NCBI GenBank assembly: GCA_964623395.1
Contig: CAZUSI010000015.1
Span: 1 to 24,477, forward strand
Reading direction: 5' to 3'
DNA from: JBDRZD01 sp964623395
GTDB taxonomy: Bacteria > Hydrothermota > Hydrothermia > Hydrothermales > Hydrothermaceae
Length of the DNA stretch: 24,477 bases
Part shown: positions 16,012-23,747 of the stretch, piece by piece
Numbering within the stretch: the stretch's first letter is position 1
Layout: the number at the start of each line of letters is the position of its first letter
Made by a program: the position numbers and the translations under genes
The notes under the pieces: generated by a model
What the model saw: only the letters and a program-made list of their open reading frames with translations
What the model was told of the DNA's origin: nothing
Database searches by the model: none

Positions 16012-16307
16012 TACCTTTTTCTTCTTTTAATTTTTTCCTCAAATTTTTTCAATTGTCTTTCCATTTTATCCTTTAATTCATCAATGGCATAAAAGAAATC
16101 ATTTGAGATACTTTGAGCCTTTAAAAATTTCCTATTTACATCAAGGAGAAATTCACACCTATATCTTCCTCTTTGTTCCTCAATTATAACCTCTGCCTTA
16201 TTTATTTTATCTGACAATCTTTCCATCTTTTTAAGCCTTTTCTCTATATAAGATTTCATCTCAGGTGTAATTTCAACATTACGAGATGTTATAGAAATTT
16301 TTTCCAT
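16011..16307 (-). CDS. hpf: Ribosome hibernation promoting factor, short HPF/RaiA type
   Basis: HPF binds the 30S subunit decoding region and inactivates ribosomes in slow growth. The sequence begins MEKISITSRNVEITPEMKSY and continues with an RLKKMERL helix, the family's beta-alpha-beta-beta-beta-alpha pattern. The lysine-rich tail ends KIKRRKR. Length 98 matches the short form; there is no C-terminal dimerisation domain. AGGAGGG at 16312-16318 is a strong ribosome site, and a 12 bp gap separates it from mlaF. It is the first gene of the hpf-hprK-rapZ group. Confidence 0.93.
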   Translation of the reverse strand: MEKISITSRNVEITPEMKSYIEKRLKKMERLSDKINKAEVIIEEQRGRYRCEFLLDVNRKFLKAQSISNDFFYAIDELKDKMERQLKKFEEKIKRRKR

Positions 16308-16311
16308 AATT

Positions 16312-16318
16312 CCCTCCT
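16312..16318 (-). promoter_or_regulatory. Strong Shine-Dalgarno site of hpf
   Basis: AGGAGGG on the - strand stands four bases before the hpf ATG at 16307. It is among the best ribosome sites in the window and decides the hpf start. Confidence 0.7.
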
Positions 16319-16319
16319 C

Positions 16320-17042
16320 TTAAAATGTTTTCATAAAATATGCCTGTATTTCTTTTATATCAATCTTTTTAAAATCTTCAACACTTCCGACAAAGCCAAA
16401 TTTCCCATCTTTAAGCCATGCTATTCTTGTTGCTACCTCTTCTGTAAAACCAAAGTCATGGGTAACTGCTATAAATGTTCCCTTTATTTTTTTCCACAAA
16501 TCTTTTAAAAGTTTTGTAATTTTTAAGGATGTTTCAGGATCAAGACCTGTTGTTGGTTCATCAAGAAATATATATTTTGCCTCACAAACAATTGCCCTTG
16601 CAATTGCAACTCTTTTTCTCATACCTCCTGAAAGTTCTGCAGGCAAAAATTTTTCAATTCCTTCAAGTTCAACAAGTTCAAGTGCCTTTTTCACTCTTTT
16701 TTCAATTTCCTTTTTTGTAAAGGAAAAATGCTCCCTTAATGGAAGAGCAATGTTTTCAAAAACAGTTAAGGAGTCAAAAAGTGCTGAACCTTGAAAAACA
16801 AAACCTATATTTTTCCTTGCTTTTAAAATATCTTTATAATTCCCATCTGTTATCTTAATTCCATCTATATAAATTTCTCCTCTCCATGGCTTTATAAGAC
16901 CAACAACTGTTTTTATAAAAACTGTTTTACCACATCCACTTTTTCCAAGTATAACAAGAAATTCTTCATCTTCTATATCTATTGAGATACCCTTTAAAAC
17001 AGGGAATTCAAATCCAACTTCAATATCTTTTACTTTTATCAT
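16320..17042 (-). CDS. mlaF: MlaF-like ABC transporter ATPase
   Basis: This is the cytoplasmic ATPase of a lipid-trafficking ABC system that keeps outer-membrane asymmetry. Walker A is GKSGCGKT (33-40), the Q-loop is FVFQGSALFDSLTV (81-94), the ABC signature is LSGGMRKRVAIARA (137-150), Walker B is YIFLDEPTTGLD (157-168) and the switch His is His195. The FVFQGSALFDSLTV block and GMRKR signature are typical of MlaF/Ttg2A. It starts inside mlaE (ATGA), confirming the pair. The expected substrate-binding mlaD is not next; hpf follows. Confidence 0.93.
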   Translation of the reverse strand: MIKVKDIEVGFEFPVLKGISIDIEDEEFLVILGKSGCGKTVFIKTVVGLIKPWRGEIYIDGIKITDGNYKDILKARKNIGFVFQGSALFDSLTVFENIALPLREHFSFTKKEIEKRVKKALELVELEGIEKFLPAELSGGMRKRVAIARAIVCEAKYIFLDEPTTGLDPETSLKITKLLKDLWKKIKGTFIAVTHDFGFTEEVATRIAWLKDGKFGFVGSVEDFKKIDIKEIQAYFMKTF

Positions 17043-17788
17043 CCAAAAATTAAAATTCCTATAAAATAATCAATTACAAGGATTAAAAGGCAGGCAGCAA
17101 CAACTGCTTTTGTAGCAGAAATTCCTACACCTTGTGCCCCCCCTTTTGTTTCAATTCCGTAAAAGGAACCACAAAATGAAATTACTATTCCAAAAACACT
17201 TGCCTTTAAAAGTCCCCCAAAAAGGTCCTTTGGTAAAAAGAAAAGTTTTGCTCCCTTTATAAATGTTTCATAATCAACAATTTTCATAAAATTTGAAATA
17301 AACATACCTGAATAAATTGCTATTATGTCAGATATTATTGTAAGCATTGGAAGTGCTAACATTCCTGCTACAACTCTTGGAACAAATAAAAATCTATAAG
17401 GAGAAATTCCCATAACAGAAAGTGCATCAATTTGTTCAGTAACTTTCATTGTTCCAATTTCTGCTGCTATTCCAGAACTTACCCTTCCAGCAACAACAAG
17501 TCCTGTTATTACAGGACCAAGTTCAATCATAACTGCTTTTGCAACACCTGCTCCAAGATATATAAGGGGAACATAATCTTTTATCTGGTATGCAGTTTGA
17601 ACAGATGCAACCATTCCTAAGAAAGAGGAAATGAAAATTACAAGAGGTAAAGAATTAACCCCTATCTCATTTATTTGTACAATTATATCTTTTTTTGTTT
17701 TATTTATTTCTTTTAAATAAAAAATTGTTTTCAAAAAAGAATCAGTAAATCCACCAATTTCATTTAAAATAGATAAAATTATTTTCAT
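17039..17788 (-). CDS. mlaE: MlaE-like ABC transporter permease
   Basis: This is the inner-membrane permease of the Mla-type phospholipid transport system. Residues 1-40 form the amphipathic N-terminal helix. About five to six hydrophobic segments follow, with the family hallmarks ELGPVITGLVVAGRVSSG and AAEIGTMKVTEQIDALSVMG. Length 249 is typical (about 250-260). Its ATG overlaps the dnaB stop, and its stop overlaps mlaF. The presence of this system implies an outer membrane. Confidence 0.94.
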   Translation of the reverse strand: MKIILSILNEIGGFTDSFLKTIFYLKEINKTKKDIIVQINEIGVNSLPLVIFISSFLGMVASVQTAYQIKDYVPLIYLGAGVAKAVMIELGPVITGLVVAGRVSSGIAAEIGTMKVTEQIDALSVMGISPYRFLFVPRVVAGMLALPMLTIISDIIAIYSGMFISNFMKIVDYETFIKGAKLFFLPKDLFGGLLKASVFGIVISFCGSFYGIETKGGAQGVGISATKAVVAACLLILVIDYFIGILIFG

Positions 17789-19140
17789 AAAAATTCACCT
17801 ATTTCTCTTTCAGGAATGTAATCTGTAAATTTCATGTATTTCTTTAAAAATCCAAGTTTAACAGTCCCTACTGGTCCATTCCTATTTTTTCCAACAATTA
17901 TTTCAGCAACACCTTCCTCAGAGGCCTCAGGGTCGTAAAAATCTTCTCTAAAAAGAAATATAACCATGTCGGCATCCTGTTCTATTGCTCCTGATTCTCT
18001 TAAATCTGCAAGTTGTGGTCTTTTATCCGCTCTTCTTTCTACTTCTCTTGAAAGTTGAGCAAGTGCTATTACCGGGATTTTGAGTTCCATTGCAAGGGAC
18101 TTTAAAGATGAAGAAATATAAGCTATTTGTTGTTGTCTTGTTTCCATCTTTGGTGCATCTATAACCTGTAAAAAATCAACAAAAAGAACCTCAAGTCCAT
18201 GCTCTTTACATGCCCTCCTTGCCTTTGCCCTTAATTCCTGAATGGAAATTTTAGGTGTATCATCAATATAAATTGGTGCATTTTTTAATTTCTCTGCCGC
18301 CTCTGAAAGCCTTAAAAACTCTTCTCCTGTTATTTCACCTTTCCTCAATTTTTGCATTTCAATATTTGCTTCCGTGCAAAGGAGTCTTTGGACAATTTGC
18401 TCTTTTGGCATCTCTATACTGAAAAAGCCAACTGGCTTTTTAAATTCAATTGCTAAATTTCTCGTTATATTTAATGCAAAACTTGTTTTACCCATCGCAG
18501 GTCTTGATGCTATAACAATAAAATCGCCTTTATGAAATCCAGTTGTTAAAGTATCAAGTTCATGAAATCCTGCGGGAAGTTCAACTCCCCTTCCTTCCAT
18601 TAAATGTGTTAATTCTTCAAAAAATGGTTTTAAAAGGTCCTTTAAAGGAACAAATCCACCTTTTAATTTATAAGATCTTATGCTGAAAAGCATTGCATCT
18701 GCCTCATCTAAAATTTTTTCTGCCTCTTTTTCCTCTTCATAACATTCTTTACTTATTTTATTACATATTTCAATTGTTTTTCTATAAAGGAATTTTTCAA
18801 TTATTATTTTAGCATGTTCTTCTATATATTCGGGATTTATTACTTCATCAAGTAAAGATGCAAGATAAGCAACACCTCCTGCTTCTTCAAGCTTACCCCT
18901 TTTTTCGAGTTCGTCCTTAACTGTTAAAATGTCAGGTATCCTCTTAACTCCTGCAACACCTTCTGCAATATCTCTTATAACTTCAAATATTATTCTATGA
19001 TTTGGCTGATAGAATACTTCTGGTGTGAGTAATTCAAGACCTTTGTAAAGAGCCTGCTGTGAACTCATCATTGAACCAAGAACAGCCATTTCAATATCAA
19101 TTGCGTTTGGTTCTATTTCCGTTTTTTTAATTTCCTTCAT
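17785..19140 (-). CDS. dnaB: Replicative DNA helicase DnaB
   Basis: DnaB is the hexameric 5'-3' helicase that unwinds the fork. The N-terminal domain starts PNAIDIEMAVLGSMM (11-25), a DnaB hallmark. The RecA-like C-terminal domain has Walker A SRPAMGKTS (212-220), IEMPKEQ, Walker B VLFVDFLQVI, AQLSREVERR, and the KNRNGPVGT arginine-finger region near the end. Length 451 is normal. There is no intein or frameshift. It overlaps the epimerase gene by 14 bp. A core replication gene sits mid-run between sugar metabolism and lipid transport. Confidence 0.97.
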   Translation of the reverse strand: MKEIKKTEIEPNAIDIEMAVLGSMMSSQQALYKGLELLTPEVFYQPNHRIIFEVIRDIAEGVAGVKRIPDILTVKDELEKRGKLEEAGGVAYLASLLDEVINPEYIEEHAKIIIEKFLYRKTIEICNKISKECYEEEKEAEKILDEADAMLFSIRSYKLKGGFVPLKDLLKPFFEELTHLMEGRGVELPAGFHELDTLTTGFHKGDFIVIASRPAMGKTSFALNITRNLAIEFKKPVGFFSIEMPKEQIVQRLLCTEANIEMQKLRKGEITGEEFLRLSEAAEKLKNAPIYIDDTPKISIQELRAKARRACKEHGLEVLFVDFLQVIDAPKMETRQQQIAYISSSLKSLAMELKIPVIALAQLSREVERRADKRPQLADLRESGAIEQDADMVIFLFREDFYDPEASEEGVAEIIVGKNRNGPVGTVKLGFLKKYMKFTDYIPEREIGEFL

Positions 19141-20068
19141 TTTTAAAATATTCTATCACTTTTTCAATTCCATTTTCAAAATTTATCTTTGGCTCCCATT
19201 TTAAAATTTCTTTCGCTCTTTTAATATCAAGATAAACTTTATAAACTTCCCCTTCCCTCTTAGCGGCATATATTGGCTTCTTTTTATAACTCATTTTCTC
19301 TGATAAAATTTTAAAAACTTCGTTTATGGAAATTGGTTTTCCCATTCCAATATTAATTTTAATGGAAACATTATCATTTTTCAAAAGAAGTTCTGTTGCC
19401 TTTAAGTTCGCATTCACAACATCATCAACATAAATAAAATCCCTTACCTGGTTTCCATCTCCATATATATAACAATCTTCATTTCTTAACATTCTATAAA
19501 TAAATATTGCAATCACACCTGCTTCTCCTAAGGGGTTTTGTCTTGGACCATAAACATTTCCATATCTTAATGAAACAAAATTTATTTTAAAAAATTTATG
19601 ATAATAATCTAAATATTTTTCAAAAATCATTTTTGAAAAAGCATAAGGAGAAATTGGATTTGGCTCATAATCTTCTGAAACTGGGTTTTTTGATGGCTCT
19701 CCATATATTGCTCCACCTGTTGAAGCAAATATAAATTTTGAAATTCCATATTTTTTTGAAAGTTCAAGCAAAATCATTGAACCATAAATGTTATTTAAAA
19801 AATCTTCATAAGGTTCCTTAATTGAAAAGCTAACAGATGCCTGTGCTGCATGATGATTTATAATTTCAATTTTATTTTCCTTAAAAATTTTTTCCATTTT
19901 CTCTTTCTCTCTTATATCAATTTGATAAAATTTCACATCTTTTGAAACAAATTCCTTTTTACCAGTTGATAAATTATCAACAACTATTACATCAAATCCT
20001 TTTTCCAAATATTTTTCTGCAACCCATGAACCTATAAAACCTGCTCCGCCTGTTAATAGAACTCTCAT
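19127..20068 (-). CDS. NAD-dependent sugar-nucleotide epimerase (UDP-glucose 4-epimerase-like)
   Basis: This extended short-chain dehydrogenase/reductase acts on nucleotide sugars for polysaccharide synthesis. The Rossmann motif GGAGFIG is at 7-13 and DNLSTG at 31-36. AST at 115-117 holds the catalytic Ser/Thr, and Tyr142-x-x-x-Lys146 lies in PYAFSK. Then come RYGNVYGPRQ and GDGNQVRDFIYVDD. Length 313 is typical for GalE-like enzymes. UDP-glucose/galactose epimerisation is likeliest, but UDP-GlcNAc epimerases or dTDP-sugar dehydratases look alike. The ATG overlaps the secreted-protein stop (ATGA). Confidence 0.9.
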   Translation of the reverse strand: MRVLLTGGAGFIGSWVAEKYLEKGFDVIVVDNLSTGKKEFVSKDVKFYQIDIREKEKMEKIFKENKIEIINHHAAQASVSFSIKEPYEDFLNNIYGSMILLELSKKYGISKFIFASTGGAIYGEPSKNPVSEDYEPNPISPYAFSKMIFEKYLDYYHKFFKINFVSLRYGNVYGPRQNPLGEAGVIAIFIYRMLRNEDCYIYGDGNQVRDFIYVDDVVNANLKATELLLKNDNVSIKINIGMGKPISINEVFKILSEKMSYKKKPIYAAKREGEVYKVYLDIKRAKEILKWEPKINFENGIEKVIEYFKNEGN

Positions 20069-22788
20069 TTAATTATAACCTTTTTTAAAATTTTTCTTTT
20101 ATTTTCCATTTTTATATCTATAAAATAAACACCCTTTTTAAGATTTTTAAATTCAATTTTTTCATCCCTTTTTATATATTTAAATTTTAAATCTTCTATT
20201 TCCCTACCCACAATATCATATATTTTAATTTCAAGATTTTTAAAATCTTTCTTAAAAATTATATTCTTTTCAAATGTAAAATTCAAATATTCTTCCTCAT
20301 TTTTATTTTCACTTTCTATTAATGGTTCCATTCCACCCCTATAAAATATAATCTGTGTATCACATAAGGGATTTCCGCCATAATCTGAAAAATAAATTGG
20401 GTTTATGTATACAGTATCAAAAGGAGAAATAGAAGGGGAAGATATTTCAAAATTAAAAAATATTATTAAAATATTTTTATTAAAAATTATTTCACCTATT
20501 TTACCATTCCCTGAAAGCCATGTATGATTGTTTGATAAATAAAAAGCATGGTCTATATTTGAATCTTTAATTTCCTTATTCATTTTTAATTTTTCTGAAA
20601 AATAAAAAACAACAAAATCATCATAATCAAGATTTATATTTTTAAAATCGTTCTCATATAAAACTATTGAATCACATTTTGGAATTTTTTCGTCAAAAGT
20701 TCCTTCAATTATTTTAAAACCATATGCAGGATTTGAAAGTGTATCTTTTAAATATTCACCATTAGGAAATATTGTATCACCTTTTGTAATTGTTGGATTT
20801 GTTTCTGGAATTAAATTTATTATAAGAGATTCTGGTGTTACCCAATCAAAATTGACATAAGTTCCAAATGTGTGTCCATTTGAAAGTTTTAAAACAAAAT
20901 TTATATCAATTGTATCAAAACTTGGTTTATTTGTTGGCTCATCAAAAACTAATATTAAATAATCATCTTCATCAATTCCATCTCCCTTAACATTTCCATC
21001 AGAAGCAATTGCTTTTTTTATTTTTGGTCCTAAAATATCATCAAAACTACCTCCAATTATACAAAAGGACTCATTATAAAACCCAAATCTATCTTTTATT
21101 TTCGCATACAATGTATCACCTGGTGAAACAGTTGGGTAACTATTTCCTGTATAAGAAAGAAATATTATCAATGTATCTCCCTTTTCATTCCATTCTGCTC
21201 CACCAAAATATCCATACTCATTAAGCCATGAATGACCATTTGAAAGTGGAAAAATTGAATCAACATTATATTTATTTATTTCAGGTTTAGAAGTTGGTTC
21301 ATCAAATACAATTATTACTCTATCATCAGGATCTTTACCATTCCTTTGATATTCACCATCAGATGCATTTGCAGAAATAAGATTTGGACCAACTGAATCA
21401 TAATGATAAAAAATTTTTAAGGAATCAAAATTAAAGGGTATTAATTGAGAAAAGGGATAAATTTCAAGTTTATATTGGAAAAATTTTTCACCATCATTTA
21501 TACCTTTATAATTTGAAATTATGGAATCTGCATAGGGAATTGAATCCCAGCAAATAGTATCAGGCAAAATTGAATCAGAAAATGTCCTCAATTTAAATTT
21601 TACTTCTCCTCCATTTTTAAATATTTTAAATTTTTCATAAACAGGATATGCTCCTTCTTTTTTAAAGGGAATAGATGAAGAAATTAAAAATGCATTATTT
21701 GAAAAAACTGAATATAAAATATTTGGTTCATTTTCTGTTCCGACAAAAAAATGTCCTTTACCTATATAAGAGATACATCTTGCATAGTTTCCCTCTAAGG
21801 AAAAATCAAGTGTATCACATATATAAAAATCTTTTCCATCATAAGAATAAAACAAAATATTTTTTGGAAAAATTGTTCTTCTTGCAAGAACATATATAAT
21901 TTTTCTTTCATCCTTTTCCATATCTAAAAATGTTGTATATTCATCACCATATAAAACTTTTTCCCAACTTGAATCCACAAAATCAAATTTAAAAAGGGAA
22001 GGAGGGGATTTTATTAAAATGAAAATTTTATTGTTAAAAGAAAAACCTTTTAAAGGATTTCCAAAAGAATCAGGAGGGGATTTAATCTTTAAAAAGGAAT
22101 ATCCACCATTTATAGAATAATAAAATTTCCATATTGTGTCCTTTTTTCCAAGGACATATAATCTATTTGAATCTGAAAAAATATGGGTTAGTTCATTTAC
22201 CTTATTATAATCAAACTCGTAAATTTTATTAAAGGAATTATTCTCATATTTTCTAACTTGTCTTAATGAACCAAGAATTAAATAAAGGTTATTTTGAAAA
22301 ATTGTAAAATTTTTAAAATCGTTCATATAAGAAGAATGTAAAATTACTTGTGGTGGGAAATTCGTAAGGGATGCATAATATATTTTATCATATGTTCCAA
22401 TCCATAATTTATTAAAGAATTTTATCATATCTTTTAAAGGACCAGGAATTTTAAAATACTGATTTTGCGAAAAGCCCTTATAAAAAAGTGTATAAAATAT
22501 ATTTGTAGTATCTACTTCTATAACTGAAACAAAAACAGTGTCAGAACTTAAAGAATAAATTCTATTTATTTCACCATAATTTCCAAAAATTCCTTTTGGA
22601 TAAAACATAAAGAAATTGTTTTCTAAAAGGGAAAATCCCTCTTCTTTAAAATAGTCAATATTTTTACCTTTAAAAAAACCCTTTGAATTTCCTTTATAAA
22701 AAAATCCTCCTCCATCCCTCCATATTTTTTCTAAAATATAATCTGCATTTAAAAAAGAAAAAATTATAAAAATTAAAAATTTTTTCAT
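20065..22788 (-). CDS. Large secreted repeat protein with type IX-like C-terminal sorting domain
   Basis: This is an exported protein of unknown function. Residues 1-15 form a signal peptide (MKKFLIFIIFSFLNA). Residues 16-380 consist of beta strands typical of a propeller, with phrases such as SINGGYSF and YSYDGKDFY resembling BNR/sialidase-like repeats. Residues 385-465 resemble a jelly-roll module. Three repeats start near 467, 587 and 702, each with an acidic loop, an FDEPT or FSEKL element, and LSNGH or LSNNH. The last about 60 residues (KNLEIKIYDIVGREI to the end, with LKKGVYFIDI) match type A sorting tails used by type IX secretion in Bacteroidetes relatives. Its ATG overlaps the etfA stop, an odd partner for an extracellular protein. 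Confidence 0.85.
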   Translation of the reverse strand: MKKFLIFIIFSFLNADYILEKIWRDGGGFFYKGNSKGFFKGKNIDYFKEEGFSLLENNFFMFYPKGIFGNYGEINRIYSLSSDTVFVSVIEVDTTNIFYTLFYKGFSQNQYFKIPGPLKDMIKFFNKLWIGTYDKIYYASLTNFPPQVILHSSYMNDFKNFTIFQNNLYLILGSLRQVRKYENNSFNKIYEFDYNKVNELTHIFSDSNRLYVLGKKDTIWKFYYSINGGYSFLKIKSPPDSFGNPLKGFSFNNKIFILIKSPPSLFKFDFVDSSWEKVLYGDEYTTFLDMEKDERKIIYVLARRTIFPKNILFYSYDGKDFYICDTLDFSLEGNYARCISYIGKGHFFVGTENEPNILYSVFSNNAFLISSSIPFKKEGAYPVYEKFKIFKNGGEVKFKLRTFSDSILPDTICWDSIPYADSIISNYKGINDGEKFFQYKLEIYPFSQLIPFNFDSLKIFYHYDSVGPNLISANASDGEYQRNGKDPDDRVIIVFDEPTSKPEINKYNVDSIFPLSNGHSWLNEYGYFGGAEWNEKGDTLIIFLSYTGNSYPTVSPGDTLYAKIKDRFGFYNESFCIIGGSFDDILGPKIKKAIASDGNVKGDGIDEDDYLILVFDEPTNKPSFDTIDINFVLKLSNGHTFGTYVNFDWVTPESLIINLIPETNPTITKGDTIFPNGEYLKDTLSNPAYGFKIIEGTFDEKIPKCDSIVLYENDFKNINLDYDDFVVFYFSEKLKMNKEIKDSNIDHAFYLSNNHTWLSGNGKIGEIIFNKNILIIFFNFEISSPSISPFDTVYINPIYFSDYGGNPLCDTQIIFYRGGMEPLIESENKNEEEYLNFTFEKNIIFKKDFKNLEIKIYDIVGREIEDLKFKYIKRDEKIEFKNLKKGVYFIDIKMENKRKILKKVIIK
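20401..21390 (-). repeat. Three tandem Ig-like repeats in the secreted protein
   Basis: Protein residues 467-561, 587-676 and 702-796 share a common plan: an acidic start (GKDPDDRVIIVFDEPT, GIDEDDYLILVFDEPT, LDYDDFVVFYFSEKL), then LSNGH/LSNGH/LSNNH, then hydrophobic strands and a PGDTLY/KGDTIF/PFDTVY close. The period is about 115-120 residues. The first two copies are closer to each other than to the third. Confidence 0.8.
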
Positions 22789-23735
22789 CCCTTCATTTTC
22801 TTTATTTCTTCATTCAAAGCAGGAACAATTTCAAATAAATCACCAACTATTCCATAATCAGCAATTTCAAATATTGGAGCATTCGGATCCTTATTTATTG
22901 CAACAATTACCTTTGATGTTCTCATGCCAGCAATGTGTTGCATTGCCCCTGATATTCCACAAGCAATATATAAAGAAGGGGAAACTGTTTTTCCTGTTTG
23001 TCCAACCTGATGGGAATGGTCAATCCATCCTGCATCAACAGCAGCCCTTGATGCACCAACAGCTGCTTTTAATGTTTTTGCAAGTTCTCTCAATGGTTCA
23101 AAACCTGAAGGGGAACCAACTCCCCTACCCCCTGAAACAATTATATCTGCTTCACTAACATCAATATCTTCTTCCTTTTTTGGCTCCATTTTAACTATTT
23201 TAAACTTTTCTAAATCGGGCATTTCATTTTCTTCAATTTCTCCCTTAAATTCCCTTTCAATTGGTTTAAAAATGTTTGGTCTTATAACAAGAACAATTTT
23301 TTCTTTTAAAAGTTTTTCCCATATATATGCCTTTCCTGCATAAACAGGTCTTTTAATAATTAAATTTCCATTCTCAAATTTAAAATCAACAACATCTTGT
23401 CCAAAAGAAGAATTTATTTTCGCACATACTCTTCCTGCTAAGTCCCTTCCATTTATTGTGCTACCACAAATAAAAATACTTATATTTTCTGATTCTATTT
23501 TTTCCTTAATTAAATTTGAAAATGTTTCTGGCTTATATAAATTTTCACCTTTAAAATAAAATATTTTATCAGCTCCCTTTGAAAATAGAATTTCAGGATT
23601 ATTTATATTTCCAAATAAAAAGGCAAAAACTTTTCCACCTTTTTCACTTACAATTTTTGAAGCACCACCAAGAACTTCAAAGGATATCTTTTTAAATTCC
23701 TTACCATCATGTTCAATAAAAACACCTATATTCAT
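22785..23735 (-). CDS. etfA: Electron transfer flavoprotein alpha subunit
   Basis: EtfA binds the mobile FAD of the heterodimer that shuttles electrons between dehydrogenases and the quinone pool or other acceptors. The N-terminal domain starts NIGVFIEHD. The C-terminal FAD domain is canonical: SGGRGVGSP, GASRAAVDAGW, HQVGQTGKTVSP, YIACGISGAMQH, AINKDPNAPIFEIADYG. Length 316 is standard. An ideal ribosome site (AAGGAGG, 23741-23747) overlaps the etfB stop with a 10 bp gap. No acyl-CoA dehydrogenase or Etf-quinone oxidoreductase is visible next to it. Confidence 0.96.
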   Translation of the reverse strand: MNIGVFIEHDGKEFKKISFEVLGGASKIVSEKGGKVFAFLFGNINNPEILFSKGADKIFYFKGENLYKPETFSNLIKEKIESENISIFICGSTINGRDLAGRVCAKINSSFGQDVVDFKFENGNLIIKRPVYAGKAYIWEKLLKEKIVLVIRPNIFKPIEREFKGEIEENEMPDLEKFKIVKMEPKKEEDIDVSEADIIVSGGRGVGSPSGFEPLRELAKTLKAAVGASRAAVDAGWIDHSHQVGQTGKTVSPSLYIACGISGAMQHIAGMRTSKVIVAINKDPNAPIFEIADYGIVGDLFEIVPALNEEIKKMKG

Positions 23736-23740
23736 TTTAA

Positions 23741-23747
23741 CCTCCTT
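23741..23747 (-). promoter_or_regulatory. Shine-Dalgarno site of etfA
   Basis: AAGGAGG on the - strand, five bases before the etfA ATG at 23735 and overlapping the etfB stop codon. It shows the organism uses a standard anti-Shine-Dalgarno. Confidence 0.75.

Noticed and set aside
22874..23158. + strand 94-residue open frame opposite etfA
   Set aside because: It lies fully antisense to the conserved FAD domain of etfA and has no family pattern.
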